From assembly GCA_902761685.1 (NCBI GenBank), contig CACWLI010000001.1, positions 62,001-126,000 on the forward strand: DNA of 64,000 nt. Direction: 5' to 3'. A program made the translations under genes and the position numbers. Below the pieces are notes generated by a model. It had not been told where the DNA came from. It ran no database searches and saw nothing but the letters and a program-made list of their open reading frames with translations. The first letter of the stretch is position 1, and every line of letters begins with the position of its first letter. This stretch comes from an uncultured Erysipelotrichaceae bacterium (GTDB taxonomy: Bacteria; Bacillota_I; Bacilli_A; RF39; UBA660). Below are positions 33,267 through 42,004 of the stretch, one piece after another.

Positions 33267-35258
33267 ATGCAACTAATTAGTTTTATAACATCTCTAATTA
33301 ATATTGGTGCAAATTCTTCATGGACTGTGCATCCAGTATTAAATATATTTATGATGATTGATGGGTTGATATATAGATTAGTATCATATGCTTTTAATGT
33401 GTTTTTAATTATGTGTAGTGTTAATTTTAATACATTGTACGGAATTGTTGCTCCATTATTAGATAGATTAAAAGCTGTAATTATGGTACTTGTATTATTT
33501 AAAGTTGGTGTAGCTTTAATTCAGTATATGGTCACTCCTGATAAAGCAATGTCTGAGGGTACTAATATACTAAAGAATATAGTTATTGTTGCGGTATTAT
33601 TAGTGTCATATCAATTTGTTTTTAATGTTTTAAATGAACTTGGTATGTTGATTATGGGTAATCCAACAGGATATCCTTATACAACACTAAGTACTATTGC
33701 CGATGTTACTGCAGGAGAAGATGAAGGTTTAATCATGAGAGCTCTGTTTGGAGCAGATAAAGAAAAGGTGGGAGATGTTGGAGATTATTTAGCATTTTCA
33801 ACACTATCTATTTTTATTCATGATTATAATAATCCAGAAAGTAGTACAGTTTTAAAGAAAGAAATATGTTCTTCTGAAGGATGTGATTTTGGTAAAGTAC
33901 ATAACTTATCATCAAAAGTAGATAAGACAATTGAATATATATGGGGATTAAGCGGATTAGTTGGCTTATTCTTAATATATAGTATTGGAAAAGCAGCTAT
34001 TGAAATTGGTGTTCGTATGTTTAAATTGGTTATATTACAAATGCTAGCACCCGTTGCCATAATTACGATTATCGACAAAGGATGGGGTTCTAGTACATGG
34101 AAAGCATACTTATCAAAATATGGTCAAGTATATATTGAAGCATTTACTAGAATGTTATTTATGTTAATAACAACAGTATTTGTATGTAAATTCTTTGTTA
34201 ATATCGGAGATTTCTTTGGAAATCTAAGTGATGTAGAAGGTAAATTTACTAAAGGATTAATTACAATAATAGTTATAATTTCTGCTTATAAAATTGGTGG
34301 CTCTATTCCTAAATTTATTGGCGAAGCATTAGGTAAGAATATTGGTGGAAGCGATGCAAACTTCGTTGGTGGATTACTAGGTGCTGGAGTAGGTGCTTTA
34401 ACTGGTGCTGTAGGTGGATTTGCTGGTGGTGGTCTTGGAGGAGCTATTTCAGGAGCTGCTGGTGGTCTTATTAACGGTGCTCAAAGTGGAAGTAAAGGAA
34501 ATAACGTAGCGGAATTTTTTAAAGGACAAGGACAAGTTGGATCTAATCAAAAGAAGAGAGCTGCAGAAATTGCAGCTGCTGGTGGTGGCCTTGCATATAT
34601 GAAAGATAAATTAACTACAGGATTTGATTCATTATCCGATGGTAGAAATGCAAGATATAATCATGGCGTAGATGAAGAAATGAAATCAAATCAAAAAGCT
34701 ATGGATAAACTTGATAAGGAAATGGCTGGATATCAAAGTAGTAATTCTCAAATGGATGAAATTGAGGCATCAATTGAAGAAGCTGCAAAAGGTACAACAT
34801 TTAGATTCGAAGGAGCAGATGCTAGCTTAGGTGTTAGTGGAAGTGAAGAATTCAGCTGGGATACTAGTGATGAAGATATTATCAGTAGAGATCAAGGATA
34901 TAGACAAGCTCAAGCACAAGAACAAGCTCTTAGAAGTGAAATTCAAAATAAAACATATAGTAGTGCTGATGATAGAAAAGCTGATATTGAAAAACTTCAA
35001 AGATTACAAGACAACACTAAAGCTAAGTATAAAGAAGCTCAAGATGCTGTTAAAGCTGCTAGAGATAGATATAGAGATCAACTTGCTGCTTCAGACCCAT
35101 CTATTAGTAGTTCTGGTTTAGCAACTGTTGCTGATAGAAAAGCACAAAGAAAGACTAATGATGCTGAATTAAGAAGATTAGGTGGAGAAAAGAGAGAACT
35201 TCAAGATAAGAATAGAGAACTTGAAGATAGTAAGAGAAAAGTAACAAATAGTAAGTAA
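33267..35258 (+). CDS. VirB6/TrbL-like type IV secretion membrane protein
   Basis: A protein of about 663 residues. Six or more hydrophobic helices fill residues about 15-370 (for example IMVLVLFKVGVALIQYMVT, LVGLFLIYSIGKAAIEIG), followed by a Gly/Ala-rich segment (GGLLGAGVGALTGAVGGFAG) and a long charged coiled-coil tail. This is the organisation of TrbL/VirB6 proteins of Gram-positive conjugation systems, which form part of the membrane channel. ATG 33267 follows GGAAGTGA. First gene of the secretion cluster. Confidence 0.78.
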   Translation: MQLISFITSLINIGANSSWTVHPVLNIFMMIDGLIYRLVSYAFNVFLIMCSVNFNTLYGIVAPLLDRLKAVIMVLVLFKVGVALIQYMVTPDKAMSEGTNILKNIVIVAVLLVSYQFVFNVLNELGMLIMGNPTGYPYTTLSTIADVTAGEDEGLIMRALFGADKEKVGDVGDYLAFSTLSIFIHDYNNPESSTVLKKEICSSEGCDFGKVHNLSSKVDKTIEYIWGLSGLVGLFLIYSIGKAAIEIGVRMFKLVILQMLAPVAIITIIDKGWGSSTWKAYLSKYGQVYIEAFTRMLFMLITTVFVCKFFVNIGDFFGNLSDVEGKFTKGLITIIVIISAYKIGGSIPKFIGEALGKNIGGSDANFVGGLLGAGVGALTGAVGGFAGGGLGGAISGAAGGLINGAQSGSKGNNVAEFFKGQGQVGSNQKKRAAEIAAAGGGLAYMKDKLTTGFDSLSDGRNARYNHGVDEEMKSNQKAMDKLDKEMAGYQSSNSQMDEIEASIEEAAKGTTFRFEGADASLGVSGSEEFSWDTSDEDIISRDQGYRQAQAQEQALRSEIQNKTYSSADDRKADIEKLQRLQDNTKAKYKEAQDAVKAARDRYRDQLAASDPSISSSGLATVADRKAQRKTNDAELRRLGGEKRELQDKNRELEDSKRKVTNSK

Positions 35259-35281
35259 ATAAGTAGAAAGGAAAAAGGAAT

Positions 35282-35617
35282 ATGAATCAATATTTAATAC
35301 CTGCTAATAGTAAAAAGGGACAATTGATATTTAATATATTCAGACCGATAGACTTAGCAGTACTTCTTATTGGAGCTTGTATTACATTAATACTTATGCT
35401 CGTGTTTACTGATGATGATTTTTGGTTAATAGTTTTAAAACTATTACCAATAGGTTTAAGTGCATTATTAGTAATGCCACTTGCTTATTATCATAATGTA
35501 TTAGTATTTTTAGAAGAAGCAATTGTATTTTATTCAAAAGAGTTAAATGGACAAAATAGATATCATTGGAAAGGATGGTGTGCTACTCATGTCATTGATG
35601 GAGAGCGAAAAAAGTAA
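35282..35617 (+). CDS. PrgI/VirB3-like small membrane protein
   Basis: A 111-residue protein with two adjacent transmembrane helices (residues about 24-46 and 50-70) and a C-terminal amphipathic region, placed directly ahead of the VirB4 genes. Size, topology and position match PrgI/VirB3 proteins, which anchor VirB4 in the membrane. AAGGAAAAAGGAA precedes the ATG. The start of the next gene lies inside its 3' end. Confidence 0.72.
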   Translation: MNQYLIPANSKKGQLIFNIFRPIDLAVLLIGACITLILMLVFTDDDFWLIVLKLLPIGLSALLVMPLAYYHNVLVFLEEAIVFYSKELNGQNRYHWKGWCATHVIDGERKK

Positions 35618-36170
35618 ATCAGCTGAGTCACGTAGATTTGCTGAAAGCTGGATACCTATAAAGGCAATACAAAATGGTGAAATTATTTTAGATAATGGAT
35701 ATAGAGTTACAGGTGTAAAAGTAAGACCAAGAAATATATTTATTTTAGATTATGATTCACAAGCAAATGCAATATTTAATTTAAGAAATTTTTATAATAC
35801 TTTAGATTATGAATTTTGGTTAATTGTAGCAGATAGACCTGTTGATATTAATGTTTATTTAGCTCAACTAAAACTACTTTATAATTCAGTTCAAACACAA
35901 TCAATAAGAAAACTTGTAAGAGAAGATATTGATAAAGCTACTACATTTATGAGTAAAGAAGTAAATGTAACTGATACAGAATATTTCTTATTATTTAAAG
36001 AAAGAAGACCTGAAATTATTCAAAAGAAAGTTCAAAATATGATTTCTGGTTTAGCAGGGGCAGGACTTCAATCATCACAAACTAGTAATGATGATTTAAG
36101 AGTTTTATTAGATGGATTTATGAATGGTGGAGATACCACTAATTTTGGGACGGTGATGACTAAACTATGA
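35589..36170 (+). CDS. VirB4 N-terminal part, encoded as a separate gene
   Basis: A 193-residue protein matching the N-terminal, non-ATPase region of VirB4/TraE-type proteins (WIPIKAIQNGEIILDNGYRV, FILDYDSQANAIFNLRNFYN, TEYFLLFKERRPEI). In most systems this segment is fused to the ATPase; here it ends in TGA overlapping the start of the next gene by four bases. ATG 35589 (or 35598) follows AAGGATGGTG. Whether the split is natural or a frameshift is discussed in the findings; the ATGA overlap favours natural coupling. Confidence 0.72.
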   Translation: MSLMESEKSKSAESRRFAESWIPIKAIQNGEIILDNGYRVTGVKVRPRNIFILDYDSQANAIFNLRNFYNTLDYEFWLIVADRPVDINVYLAQLKLLYNSVQTQSIRKLVREDIDKATTFMSKEVNVTDTEYFLLFKERRPEIIQKKVQNMISGLAGAGLQSSQTSNDDLRVLLDGFMNGGDTTNFGTVMTKL

Positions 36171-37957
36171 GTATGGGTATAAAAAGTCAAATAGCTCCTA
36201 AGGGACTAGAATTTAGACCATCTGAAATAATTATTAGTGATAAATATTGTGCAGCTATCACAATAGTTAGTTATCCAAAATCAATTAATGAAGGATACCT
36301 TGCTAATATTACACAAATTTCAGGTGTAAAAGTATGTATTAAACATATTCCAATTGCTTTCTCTGTTTTATCTAAAATGTTAAATAAAGAGATAGCTGAC
36401 ATGAAGAGTAAATATCAAGATGAAAGAGATAGAACTATACAAGAGAGAATTCGTCAAGATTATGAAAGTATTGAAGATTTTATTTCTATGTTAACAGCAA
36501 CACAAGCCAGAATATTTGATTTTCAAATGCATTTATTAATATCTGCTGATTCTCATGAAGAGTTAGAAAATAAAAAAGTACAGGTAAAGAATTATTTAGA
36601 TGCAATGGGTATGAAAGGATATGTTTTAAGATTTGAACAAAGAAAAATCTTAGAAAGTATGCTTCCAATATTTAAAAAGAATGATATTGAAGAAAGAATA
36701 GGTACACCAATTCCTTCTGTTACAATGGCAGCAATGTATCCATTTGTATTTGATAGTATAAAAGATCCAGGTTTAGCATGTTTACTTGGTGTTGATTACT
36801 CTGGTGGAGTAATTCTATTTAATCAATTCTTATATCAAACTAAGAAAGAATTTAATAGAAATAATGCTAATATGATTATTCTTGGTACTTCTGGTAGTGG
36901 TAAATCTACAGCTGCTAAGATATTACTTAGAACAAATATTAGAAATGGACACAAAATAGTAGCAATTGACCCAGAAGGTGAACTTGAAGAAATGACTAAA
37001 CTATATGGTGGTGATTTTATTGACCTTGGTCGTGGTGGTGATTTTGGTATGATAAACCCACTAGAAGTTGTTTTAGATGCCGATGAAGAAGAATTAAAAG
37101 ATGGAATGGGTTATGCAATATTAACTCGTACACTTCAAACATTAAAAGCATTTATGAAATATTATAGTCCAGATATTGAAGAAGATGTTTTAACACTATT
37201 TAGTGAAATAGTTCAAGAAACATATAAGAGATATAAAATAGACTATAATACAGATTTTTCAAAAATTACTGAACATGATTATCCAACATTTGATGATGTA
37301 TATGCAACAATCAAAGGTAGATTGTTTGCTATGACAGAGCATACTCATGAAAGAGATATCATGGAAAGATTAGAATTAAAGATTAGACCATTAACTAATG
37401 AACTTAGATATTATTTCACAGGAAAAACTACAATTGATACAGATGCAGATTTTATAGTATTTAATATTCGTGAAATAATGAATGCTGATAATAATATTAG
37501 AAATGCACTATTCTTTAATATATTAAAATATGCGTGGGGACTTACATTAGATAGAGAAGTAAATACAATATTAATGGTTGATGAAGCACATATGATTCTT
37601 GCTGATCAAAATACTTTAGGAGCTGAGTTCTTAGCTCGTATTCAAAGACGTAGTCGTAAGTATAATACAGGAACTATTATTATTACTCAACAACCAACAG
37701 ACTTTGCTGCACCAAATGTATTAATTCATGGTAAAGCAATATTTGATAATGCTTCATATTATTTAGTAATGGGTCTTAAGAAACAAGCAGTTGATGATTT
37801 GTCTAGATTAATAGATTTAAATGATCAAGAAAAAGATTCAATAAAGAGATATTCTCAAGGGCAAGCATTGTTTGTTTGCGGTAATAGAAGAATGCGTATT
37901 AATGTAATAGCAACTCAACAAGAGTTAGAATCATTTGGTTCTGGAGGAGGATTCTAA
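36167..37957 (+). CDS. virB4: VirB4/TraE-type secretion ATPase
   Basis: A 596-residue AAA-like ATPase powering type IV secretion. Walker A GTSGSGKST (residues about 241-249), Walker B TILMVDEAHM, and the C-terminal IQRRSRKYNTGTIIITQQPTDF typical of VirB4/TraE. Residues 1-230 hold the rest of the VirB4 N-domain (SKYQDERDRTIQERIRQDYE linker helix). It begins at an ATGA overlap with the preceding gene. A terminator follows the stop, although the cluster continues beyond it. Confidence 0.9.
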   Translation: MSMGIKSQIAPKGLEFRPSEIIISDKYCAAITIVSYPKSINEGYLANITQISGVKVCIKHIPIAFSVLSKMLNKEIADMKSKYQDERDRTIQERIRQDYESIEDFISMLTATQARIFDFQMHLLISADSHEELENKKVQVKNYLDAMGMKGYVLRFEQRKILESMLPIFKKNDIEERIGTPIPSVTMAAMYPFVFDSIKDPGLACLLGVDYSGGVILFNQFLYQTKKEFNRNNANMIILGTSGSGKSTAAKILLRTNIRNGHKIVAIDPEGELEEMTKLYGGDFIDLGRGGDFGMINPLEVVLDADEEELKDGMGYAILTRTLQTLKAFMKYYSPDIEEDVLTLFSEIVQETYKRYKIDYNTDFSKITEHDYPTFDDVYATIKGRLFAMTEHTHERDIMERLELKIRPLTNELRYYFTGKTTIDTDADFIVFNIREIMNADNNIRNALFFNILKYAWGLTLDREVNTILMVDEAHMILADQNTLGAEFLARIQRRSRKYNTGTIIITQQPTDFAAPNVLIHGKAIFDNASYYLVMGLKKQAVDDLSRLIDLNDQEKDSIKRYSQGQALFVCGNRRMRINVIATQQELESFGSGGGF

Positions 37958-37973
37958 TCAGAATCCTTTTTTT
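37948..37973 (+). terminator. Intrinsic terminator within the secretion cluster
   Basis: AGGATTCT (37948-37955) pairs with AGAATCCT (37960-37967), followed by TTTTTTT. It could reduce expression of the downstream secretion genes relative to virB4. Confidence 0.82.
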
Positions 37974-37990
37974 CTTAAAGGAAGTGGAGT

Positions 37991-38128
37991 ATGAATTATA
38001 ATAATTATGTAAATTACAATAAAAATAGATTTAGTAATAAATTACTAAATCATCTTTTGCATATGTGTTCATATTCTAACAAGTTATTAACATCTAAGGG
38101 AGGTAAGCTTTATGGATCAAGGAAATAA
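37991..38128 (+). CDS. Possible small protein (45 residues) between virB4 and the wall-hydrolase gene
   Basis: An open frame with ATG 37991 and TAA 38126-38128, preceded by GGAAGTGGAG. The Asn/Tyr-rich product (MNYNNYVNYNKNRFSNKLLN start) has no hydrophobic helix and matches no family I know. It overlaps the next gene by 17 bases in another frame. An 11-base inverted repeat, GATTTAGTAAT/ATTACTAAATC (38028-38051), lies inside it. It could be a leader peptide or a regulatory segment rather than a functional protein. Confidence 0.35.
   Translation: MNYNNYVNYNKNRFSNKLLNHLLHMCSYSNKLLTSKGGKLYGSRK
38028..38051 (+). repeat. Perfect 11-base inverted repeat
   Basis: GATTTAGTAAT (38028-38038) and ATTACTAAATC (38041-38051) are separated by AA. 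No T run follows, so it is not a terminator. In RNA it would form a stable hairpin about 60 bases before the wall-hydrolase gene. Confidence 0.6.
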
Positions 38129-41100
38129 AAAGCAACAAGAACGTGCAGCTGCTCAAAAAACTGGTGCCATGGCTGGAAGAGCTGCTGCCGATTATTATAC
38201 TGGTGGAAAATATGAAAAAGTTCGTAGTATGCCAGTAGTAGGTGGTATAGCTGAAAAAGCAGAAGATAAAATAGGAAAAAAAGTGGCTGATTTAGATGGA
38301 CTTACTGGTGGAAAAATAGGTAGGGAATCTAAAAAACTAGATGATGCTGGAGTATTAGATAAACTTGATCAAGTTGGAAGCATGCTTGGATCAAAAGGAA
38401 ACGATCCTAAGGATGTTGATGCTATTAAAAATAGAAAAGGTGTTAATCAAGCCGCACCAAGAGTAGATGAAGAGGAACTTGCAAATAAAAAAGTAGATTC
38501 TACAGGTGGTGGATTAGATAAAAAAGATGGCCTTGATAAAAAAGATAGTTTAAATAAAAAGGATAATTTAGATAACAAAGATGATAAATCTTCTGATAAA
38601 GGTGGTTTATTTAATAAAAAAGATGATGGATTATTTGGTTTAAAGAATAAATGGAATAGCTTAGTTTTAAAGGTTAAAATAGCTATAATTGCTGTAGCTA
38701 TTGGTTTAGCTGGATTGATTTTATTAGTAATATATTCAGCTGTTATGATGGCTATAGATACTTTCACAAGTGCTATTACTAATTTCTTTGGTATCAGTGA
38801 AGCTGATGTTGATGATGGTAGTAGTACTATTGAAGGGTTATATACAGATGAACAGTATTTATTTGATGAAAATGGTAATCCATTAAACAGTGAAGATTTA
38901 GTTAATAAATTAAAATCAAATGAAACCTGTAAAATTACTTTTTGGAATAGTATAGGAGACTTTTTTAGAGGAAAAAAACTTAATGATTATTGTTATCTAA
39001 TGAGAACTATTCAAAGAGAAACAAAAGATAATAATATGGATAAAGCTTTAGTAATAGCTACTATATTTTATGGTTATGATAGTCAGCCTAAGGAAACACA
39101 ATACATTGATAATGAAGATGTACCTAGTGATATGGTAAGTGCATCTAATCACTATGAAACATTAATTAGTATACTTGAAAATCCAAAAAATAATATTACT
39201 AAAGAAACAATTACAACCATAATAGAAAACTCTACAACTCAAACGACAAGATATTATTATACTTGGAAAATAGAAGAAAATGGTGATGATAGAGTTGGTA
39301 AGTGTGTTAAGGAATCTCAAACTAATAAAATGTATGATTTAAATAAGTATAAAATATTTATGAGATTTGGAGAGTCTGTTGCTAAGCAATATGATCAAAT
39401 GATAAATACTTCAAATTCATTTGATATGTCATCTGAAGAATGTAGAGGAGATATATCAAAAACAGAATTATTAAATAGAGTTAAGGGTGAAAATAGTTCA
39501 GGTAATGCTAGTTTAGATTCTAGTGTGGATGAAGCAATTAATGATTTAAAAACTGTAAATGTTGCATCTTCTGAACCATTTTATCAAGCTGCAGATGTTG
39601 ATTCTAAAACGAAAGATGTTTTTTCTAGTTATAATGGAATAACATTTGATTATAGAAATGGTTTTGCCTATAACTATTTTCCTGGTTATAAAGATGCTAT
39701 TAATGATAGCAGAGTAAATATTGAGTATGATGATGTGTTTACGCCTAAAGAAATAGAAACAGTTATTCAAGAAATTGTTGATAAAAAAGAAGAAATGAAT
39801 GCAGTACTTGGATTTGCAGATTATGATAGCGATGACTATTATTTTGGTGGAGATAGAACATCATCTGTAGTAACAGGTGCTAATTGTAAGCCATATTTAA
39901 CTGCTGGAGTTGAAGAGTTAAGAGTTAATCTAACTGATTGCTATGGTAATGCATTAGGACAAGTTAGTTTTGAAGATTATATAATTGGAGTTGCTAATGC
40001 AGAAGTTAGTAATAAAAATGAAGATTATGTTTTATCTGAAATGGTAGCTGCAATATCTTATGCTCTAGGAAGAAGAAGTAACTATAGTAAGGGTAGTGTA
40101 ATTACTATGAAAAGTGGTACTTGTGATCAAGCATACTGTAATCCAAATAAAGGATGTACAGTAAAAAATACTCCAGTTGGAACATGTCAAATATGTAATT
40201 CATTCTATATTGGTGGAAGTAGAGGTAGAGTAAATGGATTATATGAGACATATAGAGCTTATTATGAAAAAGCAGCTAATTTCTTGGTTGTAAAAGATGG
40301 AAAAGTAAAAACAACAGGTTATGTTAGTAGTGTACAAAATGAATGGTATGCTAAAGCATCTGCTGGAATGTCATTTACTCAGATAATTGCTGAAACATAT
40401 CCTGATTCACAAGTAATTAGATGTTCTGATAATGATACTACTGAAAATAGTTCAAGTACTACAAGTAGTGGAGCGGGAAGTATTAGTCAACCTGCTGAAT
40501 CTACTGTTAAATATGGAAATACAGCAACAAGTGAATATCCAAAAGTAGCTCCAGATAAAGGAACATATTATGGATTTTCATATGCTAATAGTAGTGATGG
40601 AACACATATATCTATAAATAGTGAATGGAAAAAGAATAATTTAGTTACTGTTTCACCAAATTGTAGTGGTAGTCCTGAGTTTTCTAATATGAAATTTACT
40701 ATAAATAAAAAAGCAGTTGATAAATATAAAAAAGCATTTAATGGAATTTGTAAAATATTGACAACTGGTGTTAAACTTTCAGATGGTTCTACATGTAAAA
40801 TGACTGCAAATCATTTATTAGACGGAGAGGTGTTCTTAGAAAAGAAAGCATCTAATGGTGATATTGATTTACATGCATATGGGCTTGCGCAAGATTGGAA
40901 TTATTCAGCTAGATATACAATAAATGGTACTTCTTATAGACCATATAGTAGTAGAAGTTTAGAAGATTATATCAAATTTACTGATGCTATAGGTGGAGAA
41001 GAAAAGTGTCAAAATATAAATTATATTTTATATAAATATGCATATAAAGATGCAGGATTTGAATGGGGTGGAAATTTTGGTAGAAATGGAAATAGTGGAA

Positions 41101-41138
41101 GTTTTGATGGTAAACTATTTCAAATAAGATATCAATAG
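38112..41138 (+). CDS. Large secretion-system wall protein with SpoIID-like and M15-like domains
   Basis: A 1008-residue protein. A cytoplasmic Lys/Asp-rich N-terminus with short repeats (LDKKDSLNKKDNLDNKDD) is followed by a transmembrane helix at about 187-215, then an extracellular region. Around residue 617, SFEDYIIGVANAEVS begins a SpoIID-like lytic domain, including EMVAAISYALGRR. After a Ser/Thr linker, the last 170 residues resemble an M15/VanY peptidase: HAYGLAQDW (about 920) and FEWGGNF (about 982), but the final His motif reads DGKLFQ. Position and topology fit the wall-degrading component (VirB1 role) of a Gram-positive type IV system. GGGAGGTAAG precedes the ATG. Confidence 0.75.
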   Translation: MDQGNKKQQERAAAQKTGAMAGRAAADYYTGGKYEKVRSMPVVGGIAEKAEDKIGKKVADLDGLTGGKIGRESKKLDDAGVLDKLDQVGSMLGSKGNDPKDVDAIKNRKGVNQAAPRVDEEELANKKVDSTGGGLDKKDGLDKKDSLNKKDNLDNKDDKSSDKGGLFNKKDDGLFGLKNKWNSLVLKVKIAIIAVAIGLAGLILLVIYSAVMMAIDTFTSAITNFFGISEADVDDGSSTIEGLYTDEQYLFDENGNPLNSEDLVNKLKSNETCKITFWNSIGDFFRGKKLNDYCYLMRTIQRETKDNNMDKALVIATIFYGYDSQPKETQYIDNEDVPSDMVSASNHYETLISILENPKNNITKETITTIIENSTTQTTRYYYTWKIEENGDDRVGKCVKESQTNKMYDLNKYKIFMRFGESVAKQYDQMINTSNSFDMSSEECRGDISKTELLNRVKGENSSGNASLDSSVDEAINDLKTVNVASSEPFYQAADVDSKTKDVFSSYNGITFDYRNGFAYNYFPGYKDAINDSRVNIEYDDVFTPKEIETVIQEIVDKKEEMNAVLGFADYDSDDYYFGGDRTSSVVTGANCKPYLTAGVEELRVNLTDCYGNALGQVSFEDYIIGVANAEVSNKNEDYVLSEMVAAISYALGRRSNYSKGSVITMKSGTCDQAYCNPNKGCTVKNTPVGTCQICNSFYIGGSRGRVNGLYETYRAYYEKAANFLVVKDGKVKTTGYVSSVQNEWYAKASAGMSFTQIIAETYPDSQVIRCSDNDTTENSSSTTSSGAGSISQPAESTVKYGNTATSEYPKVAPDKGTYYGFSYANSSDGTHISINSEWKKNNLVTVSPNCSGSPEFSNMKFTINKKAVDKYKKAFNGICKILTTGVKLSDGSTCKMTANHLLDGEVFLEKKASNGDIDLHAYGLAQDWNYSARYTINGTSYRPYSSRSLEDYIKFTDAIGGEEKCQNINYILYKYAYKDAGFEWGGNFGRNGNSGSFDGKLFQIRYQ

Positions 41139-41146
41139 GAGGAATT

Positions 41147-41953
41147 ATGAAAAATAATAGTCAATTAAAAGCAATAATTATAATAGTAGTAGTTATAGTT
41201 GCTTTACTGGCGATTATAACAATTCCTTCTTTTGTTTCTAATACGGTTGAAGAAGAAAGAGAATATTTTCCTACATATGAAAAAATAGATGTAAAAAGAA
41301 TAAGTGAAAATGATAATAGTAGTGAAAAATATGTATCTTTAAAAACTAAACTTGAAAAAGATCCTACTTTTGCTAGAGAAATGTTACTTGGAAATTATAA
41401 TTATAATAGTTTTGATGGATCAAATTTAAGAATGTTAATAAGAAATTATATTTTTTCTTATCAATTAACTAATACAAAATATCTTTCAGTTATTAATGAA
41501 GATGATGGGAAATTTTGTATGAAACAAAAATATGTTGTAGATTCTTTTAAAGAATTATATAACATTAATATTACTGAAAAGTTAGATTATTTTCCTGGAT
41601 ATTTTGAATATATAACTAAAACTTCTGGTAGATATTGTTTTAACTATAGAACAGTAACCAATGAATATGATGATCAAATAGCAATTGGCATTGATGAAAT
41701 GAGTACTAGAAGTGGAATTGTTAAAGCAAAAGTGTATGTTTATGAATATCATTCAAATGATACTTCAAGACAAAAATCAGCTATAAATAATTTAAAAAAT
41801 TATATAAATAAATCTGATTTTACTGCTGCTAAAAAAGTAGTAATTGATCAATTAAATGGTTCAGTTACATATAAACAAGTACAATTTAAGGTAAATAATA
41901 ATGCAAAATTCTATAAATATCAAATTTTAAGTATGAAAATTTTAGATAAATAG
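41147..41953 (+). CDS. Membrane-anchored protein at the VirB8 position
   Basis: A 268-residue protein with one N-terminal transmembrane helix (residues about 8-31) and an extracytoplasmic domain of about 230 residues containing two Cys residues in paired strand contexts (GKFCMKQKYVV, GRYCFNYRTV). No family is clear. Size, topology and location between the wall hydrolase and VirD4 fit a VirB8/TcpC-like assembly factor (inference). AGGAGG precedes the ATG; a terminator follows at 41944. Confidence 0.6.
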   Translation: MKNNSQLKAIIIIVVVIVALLAIITIPSFVSNTVEEEREYFPTYEKIDVKRISENDNSSEKYVSLKTKLEKDPTFAREMLLGNYNYNSFDGSNLRMLIRNYIFSYQLTNTKYLSVINEDDGKFCMKQKYVVDSFKELYNINITEKLDYFPGYFEYITKTSGRYCFNYRTVTNEYDDQIAIGIDEMSTRSGIVKAKVYVYEYHSNDTSRQKSAINNLKNYINKSDFTAAKKVVIDQLNGSVTYKQVQFKVNNNAKFYKYQILSMKILDK

Positions 41954-41971
41954 TGAAAAATTTATCTTTTT
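41944..41971 (+). terminator. Intrinsic terminator, then promoter for virD4
   Basis: AGATAAAT (41944-41951) pairs with ATTTATCT (41960-41967), followed by TTTT. TATAAT at 41976-41981 follows immediately and can drive the virD4 gene separately. Confidence 0.7.
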
Positions 41972-42004
41972 AGTGTATAATACAGTTGGATTGAGGTGAG
42001 AGGC

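Noticed and set aside
34831..35121. Plus-strand open frame of 96 codons within the VirB6-like gene
   Set aside because: It is in another frame of the coiled-coil tail, lacks a ribosome site and has a Lys/Leu composition expected of a shifted frame.
38500..38640. Tandem repeat of AAAAAAGAT-type units as a possible CRISPR or VNTR
   Set aside because: It encodes the in-frame Lys-Lys-Asp repeats of the wall protein, with no regular spacers; it is a coding low-complexity region.
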